Shown piece by piece: positions 56,312 through 64,000 of a stretch of 64,000 bases of DNA. Source of the DNA: Helianthus annuus. Taxonomy: Eukaryota > Streptophyta > Magnoliopsida > Asterales > Asteraceae. Made by a program: the position numbers and the translations under genes. The first letter of the stretch is position 1. Each line of letters opens with the position of its first letter. The stretch is taken from NCBI RefSeq assembly GCF_002127325.2, contig NC_035435.2:13895893-13959892 (forward strand). Direction: 5' to 3'. The notes below the pieces were generated by a model, which saw only the letters and a program-made list of their open reading frames with translations, searched no databases and was not told the DNA's origin.

Positions 56312-59300
56312 ATGCCTCCTCGTCGCGATAACCAGAACAATGCACATAACCCCGAACTTGCTGCCATGGTTGCCCAACAAATGGCTGCAATACTCCCAAC
56401 ACTTGTGGCCCAGCTCAATCAGGCCAACGCAGGAAACAACAACAACAACAACAACAACAACGTGAACGCACCTGCCCCTTGCTCATTCAAGCAGTTCAAT
56501 TCTTGTAACCCCATCAAGTACTCTGGGTCTGAGGGAGCCACATGACTCTTACAGTGGTTTGAAGGCATTGAAAGCACCTTCCGCCATTGTCAGTGTCCCA
56601 ACAATCGCAAGGTGGAGTTTGCCTCAAGTGTCTTTCAGAAGAGGGCACTCACATGGTGGAATGGGGTCATGAGAGATCGTGGTGCGAATGTGGCTATGGC
56701 TTTAACTTGGGAGGAACTTAGAGATCTTATGCGGAGGGAATCCTGCCCACGAAATGAAATGAGGGCCCTTGAAACTGAATTTTATGAGCTCACTCAAGAC
56801 AGTGGTGAAAATCGTGCTTATACCAACCGGTATGAGGAATTGAGCCTTCTTTGCCCAACTATGGTTGAACCTTTAGATCGTGCCATCGAAAAATATATCG
56901 AGGGCCTGCCCGCACTAATCCAAGATGTTGTCACTGGTAGCAAGCCCGCTACAGTCAGGGAAGCAATTGAGCTAGCTGCGACCTTGACGGATTCTCATGT
57001 TAAGAAGGGAAATTTGTTTCGTAAGGGAGGGAGAAAGGAACCTGCTAAGGTTGCTACTGAAACTCCAAAGGACGTCAAAATTGGAGCTTCCTCCTCAAAT
57101 AGTTCTAAAAAGCGAAAGGCTTCGAAGAATTATGCAGTTGTTGCTCCGACCCAAGTTAACCAAGTAGCCCCACAACCCAACAAAAGGCAATATGTTGGAG
57201 GTTCGCCTTTGTGCAACCGTTGCAGCTATCATCATCTGGCCCGTGTTCCTTGTAAGCAGTGCACTAGTTGTGGGCGGTTGGGTCATTTAGCTACCACTTG
57301 CCGCATTGTTCCTCCCCAGAACCAAGTTGTTGCTGCTCCTCCACCTGCCCAAAACGTTGCACCACCACGTTACCCTATTGGAACTTGCTTTAACTGCGGT
57401 GATCCTAACCATTTTAAACGCGAATGCCCCAAGCTTGCAAATGCTCAACCAGCCCGTGGGCGCGCGTTCAACATAAATGCTAATGAGGCGCGTGCTATTA
57501 ATGATGTGGTGAACGGTACGTTCCTCGTTAACGACCATTATGCTTCTGTGTTATTTGATACTGGTGCTGATAAAAGTTTTGTATCCCTTAAGTTTGAACC
57601 TCTACTTGCTATGCCACGAACTAAACTAGGGAAGCCTTTTACAGTAGAAGTAGCTAGTGGTAACCCTTTTGTGCTTGACTCTGTTATCTGTAATTGTAAA
57701 CTCGAGCTCAACGATCACGTTTTCCCTATTGACCTCACGCCTATGCAACTTGGGAGCTTTGATATCATAGTAGGCATGGACTGGCTTGCCAAACATCATG
57801 CTGAAGTTGTGTGTTTCGATAAGTTTATTCGCATCCCTCTCCCATCCAGCGACATCTTAGAAATCTATGGGGAGAAGCCTTCTAATGGGCTTAAACTCAT
57901 GACTTGTACTCAAGCCCAGAAATATCTACGCAAGAAATATGTGGCTTTCTTGGCCCACGTTGTAGAAAAGAAGGATGAGAGTAAGAGTATTCAAGATATT
58001 CCTATTATTCGTGATTTTCCTGAAGTTTTCCCAGAAGATCTACCGGGCCTACCTCCCCCACGTCAAGTTGAGTTTCGCATTGACCTCGTTCCTGGTGCTA
58101 ACCCTATTGCCAGGTCTCCTTATCGTCTTGCACCCTCTGAAATGCAAGAACTTGCCAGCCAACTTCAAGAACTTTCTGACAAGGGATTTATTCATCCAAG
58201 TTTTTCTCCATGGGGAGCTCCTGTCTTATTTGTCAAGAAAAAAGATGGGACTCTTCGTATGTGCATCGATTATCATGAGTTGAATAAACTCACTATTAAG
58301 AATCGATATCCTTTGCCTCGTATTGATGATCTTTTCGACCAACTCCAAGGTGCTACTTGTTTCTCCAAGATTGATCTTCGTTCTGGTTACCATCAACTTC
58401 GTGTCCTTGAAGATGACATTCCCAAGACTGCTTTTCGTACTCGATATGGCCACTATGAGTTCACGGTCATGCCTTTTGGTTTGACCAATGCTCCTGCGGT
58501 TTTCATGGACCTTATGAATCGTGTTTGCAAGCCCTACTTGGACAAGTTCGTCATTGTTTTCATTGACGACATCTTAATCTATTCAAAAACTAAGGCAGAT
58601 CATGAGAAACACCTTCATTTGATTATGGAACTTTTAAAGAAAGAACAATTGTATGCCAAATTCTCCAAGTGTGAATTTTGGCTTAAGGAAGTTCAATTTT
58701 TGGGTCACATAGTCAATGATAAGGGTATTCATGTGGACCCTTCCAAAATTGAAGCGGTGAAAAATTGGAATGTGCCCACTACTCCAACTGAAATCCGTTC
58801 TTTTCTTGGTTTAGCCGGTTATTATCGACGCTTTATCTCAAATTTCTCTAAGATTGCGGTTCCCCTCACCTCATTGACTCATAAGGGAAAGCCTTATGAA
58901 TGGGGACCAAAACAAGAAGAAGCGTTCCAAATCCTTAAGCAGAAACTTTGTGATGCTCCTATCCTGACTCTACCAGATGGAAATGATGACTTTGTTGTTT
59001 ATTGCGATGCTTCTAATCTTGGCCTTGGTTGTGTCCTTATGCAACGAGGCAAAGTTATAGCTTATGCTTCAAGGCAACTCAAAATCCATGAAAAGAATTA
59101 CACAACTCATGATCTTGAGTTGGGTGCTGTCGTTTTTGCTCTCAAGATTTGGAGGCACTACCTTTATGGGACTAAATGTGTGATTTACACTGATCATAAG
59201 AGTCTCCAACACATTTTCAATCAAAAAGAACTAAACATGAGGCAACGACGTTGGGTCGAACTTCTAAATGACTACGACTGCGAGATTCGTTACCATCCTG

Positions 59301-60841
59301 GTAAAGCGAATGTTGTGGCCGATGCTCTTAGTCGTAAGGAACACGTCAAGCTTCATTGTGTTCGAATCCAAACTGATATTCAGGCTCGTATTCTCCAAGC
59401 CCAACAAAATTCCATGACCCAAGGCAACATGCTTGATGAAATGCCTCATAGTCTTGAACTTCAACTTGAGACTAAAGAAGATGGGTTACTCTATTTCATG
59501 AATCGTTTGTGGGTTCCAAAACATGACGATCTTCGTACTTTCTTGATGAACGAGGCCCACAAGTCTCGTTATTCGGTCCATCCTGGTGCAGATAAAATGT
59601 ACATGGATCTTAGAAATCTTTATTGGTGGCCTGGTATGAAGAGGGATGTTGCTCTTTATGTAGCCAAATGTCTTACATGCCTAAAGGTTAAAGCTGAACA
59701 TCAACGCCCTTCTGGTTTGCTTGAACAACCAGAAATTCCAGTGTGGAAGTGGGAGAACATAGCCATGGATCTCGTCACGAAATTGCCACGCACTTCCAAA
59801 GGTCATGATAGCATTTGGGTAATCATTGACCGTTTGACAAAGTCTGCGCATTTCTTGCCTATTCGTGAAGATTTTTCTGCTGCAACGCTTGCTAAGATCT
59901 ACCTTGACGAGATCGTATCTCGTCATGGTGTGCCTTTGAACATTATTTCTGATCGTGATGGTCGTTTCACTTCTCGATTTTGGAAGACCATGCAATCTGC
60001 TTTGGGAACCCAGCTTAACATTAGCACTGCTTATCATCCTCAAACTGATGGTCAATCTGAAAGGACCATCCAAACCCTTGAGGACATGCTTCGAGCTTGT
60101 GTTATCGACTTTGGTGGCAGTTGGGATTCTCATCTACCTTTGATTGAGTTCTCGTACAACAACAGTTACCATACTAGTATCAACATGGCTCCTTTTGAAG
60201 CACTCTATGGTCGGAAATGTCGTTCTCCTATTTGTTGGAACGAGATTGGTGAAGCTCAAATCACTGGTCCTGAACTAATACAAGAGACGACAGATAAGAT
60301 CTTGAAAATTCGTGATAACCTTCTTGTGGCTAGAAGTCGTCAAAAGAGTTACGCTGATAAACGACGCAAACCCCTGGAATTCCAAATTGGTGATCTAGTT
60401 CTTCTTAAGGTATCCCCTTGGAAGGGAGTTGTTCGTTTTGGAAAGAAGGGTAAGCTAGCTCCTCGCTATGTGGGTCCTTTCAAAATCATCGAGAAGATTG
60501 GAAAGGTGGCCTACAAGCTTGATCTACCTCCTCAGCTTAGCAACATTCATCCTACATTTCATGTTTCAAATTTGAAGAAATGCCTAGCGGATGAAAACCT
60601 CCACATTCCTCTCAAAGACATTCGCATTGACGAGACAATGCATTTCGTCGAGAAACCAGTGGAAATCATGGACCGTGACGTGAAGAAACTCAAGCGAAGC
60701 CGTATTCCAATCGTCAAGGTTCGTTGGGAGTCTAAACGTGGCCCAGAGTTTACTTGGGAACGTGAGGACCAAATGAAAGCCAAATACCCTCACCTCTTCG
60801 CCGAAGGATCATCTAAATCAATTTCGAGACGAAATTCTTAA
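56312..60841 (+). CDS. gag-pol: D Gag-Pol with chromodomain, one premature TGA in gag
   Basis: One reading frame of 1,509 residues plus stop, broken only by TGA at 56543-56545 (codon 78, Gly in C). An internal ATG at 56612 restarts a 1,409-codon stretch. Gag has an (AAC)n-coded Asn run near residues 45-52, knuckles [14 protein letters not shown] and [14 protein letters not shown]; protease [11 protein letters not shown] (Asp 416); RT with [10 protein letters not shown] (Asp 752-753); RNase [11 protein letters not shown] (Asp 899); integrase MDLV (Asp 1153), SDRDGRF (Asp 1214) and QSERTIQ (Glu 1250), a correct D-D-35-E; GPF-type tail; and a chromodomain-like end [25 protein letters not shown] from about 1445. 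The chromodomain likely guides integration to marked heterochromatin. RT shows YHELN in place of the usual YRELN. Confidence 0.95.
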
Positions 60842-60854
60842 AAGTTGGGGAGAC
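60841..60854 (+). other. Polypurine tract of D
   Basis: AAAGTTGGGGAGAC directly precedes the 3' LTR TG; it is the plus-strand primer. The same form is seen in E (AACTTGGGGATAA) and B (CTAGGGGAGAC). Confidence 0.85.
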
Positions 60855-63645
60855 TGTAATCACCACGAAATTTTGAATTTCATATTTATTTTACATTTTC
60901 ATTTTCAATGTAACCTCACCTTATACGTTAATGCAAGTTGGCTATTTTACCCATCTGTGCCCATTCGCATATGTTTATTTGTTTATTTTTTTTCAAACTT
61001 ATTCAATAAGATAGTTTTTTTTATATAAGTTAACGATTCCAAAATAAATAATAACAAAACAATATCATGATATCTCATTTTCAAACCCATTTATGAAAGA
61101 CTACGTACTGGAAAAAAAAAACATGGATTAGAATTTTTTTTTATTTATAAAAAAAAATAGCAAAGATCAATGTTTTTATAAAAATTACAATGGGCCATTT
61201 AGTCTTTTGAAAGGTTGAATTATGAGTTAAATGAATTTGGTCTAAAATGAAACAAAACAGAAAGTACAGGGACCGTTTGTAGCAAATCTGATCAAAATTT
61301 TGAAATGTACAAAAAAATCCTTCACGCGCCAGTATTGTTCGATGTCGGCAACTTTTCGACTCGCCGATTTCTCATATATCTCACCCAAGAATATCATTAT
61401 CGAGTTTCTAAGTTTAAATCATGCACCTAGTCGCCTTAACGAATCAATTAAACGCGTTTTAGCTGTCCATATATACCAAATCATAATCAAGTCGTATCTC
61501 TTCCCTGTTATCGATTTCTTCCAATTAAGGAAGTATCGGTCGAAATTTTGTATTTATACCACGTCTAACCTTCATTCTGAAACACTTTCACTCGAAATCA
61601 CTTCCAAGTTTCTGTCCGAAGTCGTCCGAACCGCTGCAGTTTCGCCGGAGTTCTTATCTTGCCGGAATCCTCTTATCGTCGCTAATAAACGCAACCCGTA
61701 AGTTCTTTACGATGCTTTGTTTATGAATGCTCTGTTGTTAAAAGCATCAGTTATTCTAGTATTACATTACAACATCTAAGTTATTGGAAAATTATTAGCA
61801 CAAGGAACTAGTGTTTCGTTATACACTGATTTGGGAAGATGAGTTAACACAAGAACAAACTAAATAAATTAATCAAACGTTTTCTTTGTGAAAGATATTA
61901 ACTGATATGGTGGCTGGGATGTTCGGTTAAAGTTTTGGGCTGGTCGAGTTCACAAGTTCAACCCCGACCCGGCGCTTGTTTCTTTAGTTATTTTTTTTCC
62001 GTTCCAGTTGCTCATATTAAATGTTTAGTAATTATTTTCCTTTCTTTACTGTTAAATAATTTTCTTTGAAAAAAATGTAGTATAGTGAATTTGCAATGTA
62101 TGGAAAACTTTAGAAATTATATTATATTATAAATTAAATGATAACAAGTTTAGTCATCTGATTCACTTTTGTATTATGATCAGTTCATTTATATATAAAA
62201 AAAAAGAAACAAATATCTCTTTTAAATCCAATTCGTTTATAAAAAAAAGGGTTTCAGCTAAATTAAATTGGCTTATATTTCATAAAACCATAAACGTTAT
62301 TTTGTTTATATAAATAAAAAAAAAACAAATTCTATCATTAAGTTTTTCAAACCGAACTTATATCTATTTACAATTTAAGGAAAATTATAAATCTTTTGAA
62401 ATAAATGAAATAGAGTTATTTCTCCTTTAACAAACTGACCCATCCAACCTAAAATTTATATATTATATATCAAATATTCACACTTTATTTAAAGTTAAAG
62501 AAAATTTCACACTTCCCACAATTCTTTCATTGTTACATAAGCCTTTACACTTTTAACCAAATTGTTTGTTTTAATTGAGCGAAGTAAATAATTTCCTACT
62601 TAATTATTTAGTCATAGTTGTTTTATAATTTCCTTATAATCTTGACAAAGTATATTTATTCAGTTACATTAAATATTTGAAATAAATAAATAACCTTATG
62701 TCATAATTTTTAAACAAATGACAAAACTCGTAATAAATACTCGTTTAAAACATAAAACCCCAGTGTTCCCAAATCAGTTATGGAAACCCTAGTCCTAGCG
62801 TGCTTTTGACACCAAACTTAGTTCGTAGATTAAACTTGTTGTTTAACCGTATTAGGGTAGCATTTGGGATTTTTCCTAACGCCTTCGCTCCTCATTTCTT
62901 GTGTGAAATATTCGCTCCTCAAGGTGAGTACATAGTTCCCTTTTTACCTCTTTTTGGGATGATACATATGATGAACTAAATTTTGCTTAAACGTTATACA
63001 ATTCTTTATTTTTTTTTATCGCTTATGTGATCACTATTTGCTTTGTATGAAACTTGTTGGTTTACTTCAACGTGTGCATTCATTAATTTCGGCCAAACCG
63101 TCCGGTAGTATATTATAGCGCTATAGGTGTGACGACCCATCTCCACTTCCATTTGGATTTGCTTATTTAACACATTTTGCTTATTTTGCTATTTGGGAAG
63201 TGGAGGATGATAGAATCCGTTAAACATGTCAGCTTAGGTTTGAATGTGCCACCCGTGACCCATACTCGTTAAATGCAATATGCTTAGTGTTCTACTTGTG
63301 CCATATTGAATTGTAAATAAAATACTTTTATCACATGCTTTACCTTAAAACCTATGTTACTCGCCGGCTTTTAGCTGACCCATGTTTTTCTCACATATGT
63401 TTCAGGTGGTAACAATTGATGATGATTTACAAGCTTTCTATCACTTAGGATCATGGAACTTTTTGCCTTAGTTAAACTTTAAAACGATCATTATGTCTTG
63501 TTTTGGACAAGTTGTTTGTTTGATTTGGTTGTTGAACATAAATTTGACTTAATATTATATTTGAACTTTAATTAGTGCCATGTGTCTTTGAGCATCCCAT
63601 CATACGTGGCGCCCCAACGTTTCCGTCTTCGGTTGGGGTGTTACA
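60855..63645 (+). mobile_element. 3' LTR of D (2,791 bp)
   Basis: Nearly identical to the 5' LTR, with putative intron sites at 62924-62925 and 63404-63405 and the 133-codon ORF at 61300-61701. Differences include A/G within the CATAATCAAATCG block, acacaa/acgcaa at the splice-like CCCGTAAGT site, and short homopolymer changes. Confidence 0.95.
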
Positions 63646-63650
63646 GGTTA

Positions 63651-64000
63651 ATGCAAATCCAGTTCAGGCTCAGGCTCGTGGACGAGCTTTTAATATGAAT
63701 GCTGTTCAGGCGCAAGCAGACAACGAGGTGGTGAACGGTACGTTCTTAGTTAATAATCAACCTGCATCTGTTCTTTTTGATTCAGGGGCCGATAAGAGTT
63801 TTGTGTCATTATCTTTTGAGCCTTTGCTTCGCATGTCTAGAACGAAACTAGGTAAGCCTTTGACTGTTGAAGTTGCGAGTGGTGAACCCATTGTCCTTGA
63901 TTCTGTTCTTCGCAACTGCCAGTTGAACCTTGACAACCACCTTTTTCCTATTGACCTCACGCCTATGCAACTTGGAAGCTTCGACATTATTGTGGGTATG
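63651..64000 (+). CDS. gag-pol: C gag-pol continued: protease segment, truncated by window edge
   Basis: After the second GGTTA copy the C frame resumes (the split codon AAT uses base 52911 and bases 63651-63652) and stays open to 64000. It reads ARGRAFNMNAVQAQA, then protease [14 protein letters not shown] and the ending [16 protein letters not shown], just before the DWL motif. Sequence is about as close to the D protease as C and D gags are to each other. RT onward lies outside the window. Confidence 0.92.

Larger units (their letters stand above)
52912..63645 (+). mobile_element. Element D: very young full-length chromovirus inserted in C
   Basis: 10,734 bp with LTRs 52912-55700 and 60855-63645, primer-binding site 55704-55716, gag-pol 56312-60841 and polypurine tract 60841-60854. 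Target duplication GGTTA is at 52907-52911 and 63646-63650. Comparing the LTRs line by line I count 7 substitutions and a few homopolymer length changes, about 0.25%. All polyprotein domains are present; the only obvious lesion is one in-frame TGA in gag. The C-terminal chromodomain places it among chromoviruses, probably Tekay. Confidence 0.97.
47432..64000 (+). mobile_element. Element C: chromovirus interrupted by D, right end outside window
   Basis: 5' LTR 47432-51136, primer-binding site 51144-51156, leader, gag from 51801, interrupted at 52911 by D, and resumed at 63651 with protease sequence to the window end. Inserted in G; the left target site is TCTTG (47427-47431), the right copy not visible. 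Removing D and one copy of its target duplication leaves an open gag-pro frame, so C was apparently coding-competent in this part when D inserted. Confidence 0.9.

Overview
The window is plant nuclear heterochromatin made almost entirely of nested LTR retrotransposons. I recognise no host protein-coding gene, rRNA or tRNA gene. Initiator-Met primer-binding sites, chromovirus polyproteins with C-terminal chromodomains, an Athila-like LTR of a type I know from composites, and a copia gag of composite type point to a eudicot, probably Asteraceae (sunflower, lettuce or daisy kin). The family assignment rests on recognition, not on a search.

Layout, with element names used throughout. A (1-8859, minus): chromovirus with an open gag-pol running off the left edge, an extra proline-rich ORF before gag, and a 3.06-kb 5' LTR. 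A sits in an older chromovirus LTR (8860-9715). Then come a copia 3' end (9716-10287), a pol-less Athila-like element I (about 10506-14786), a solo copia LTR (14918-15366, target duplication AATTG) and an unassigned low-copy stretch (15367-16228). B (16229-29959, minus) is a decayed, pol-less chromovirus derivative. Its 3' LTR is split by H (16576-23731, minus, target duplication ATTTC), a complete copia-type element that carries only a very long gag. Copia and chromovirus LTR pieces fill 29960-31814.

From 32389 to the right edge lies one deep nest. F (minus) is the oldest. E (35313-45064, minus, target duplication CTTCA) is inserted in the F pol. G, a partial LTR (45877-47431, minus), also abuts the F pol. 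C (47432 to beyond 64000, plus) interrupts G. D (52912-63645, plus, target duplication GGTTA) interrupts C inside its gag-pol frame. D is very young: its LTRs differ at about 7 of 2,790 positions. Its gag-pol is one 1,509-codon frame with a single TGA in gag.

Three patterns go beyond routine annotation. (1) Most LTRs, from three distinct lineages, carry a family-specific GC-rich word, often as inverted pairs or arrays, just upstream of a TATA box; related copia LTRs carry different words in the same place. (2) The chromovirus LTRs contain a matched splice donor, branch-like YTGAC and acceptor in their downstream part, suggesting an intron inside the LTR; C and D show a second one ending at the gag start codon. 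(3) A encodes a separate Arg/Gly- and Pro-rich protein between primer-binding site and gag, with an in-frame TAG followed by an open lysine-rich tail.
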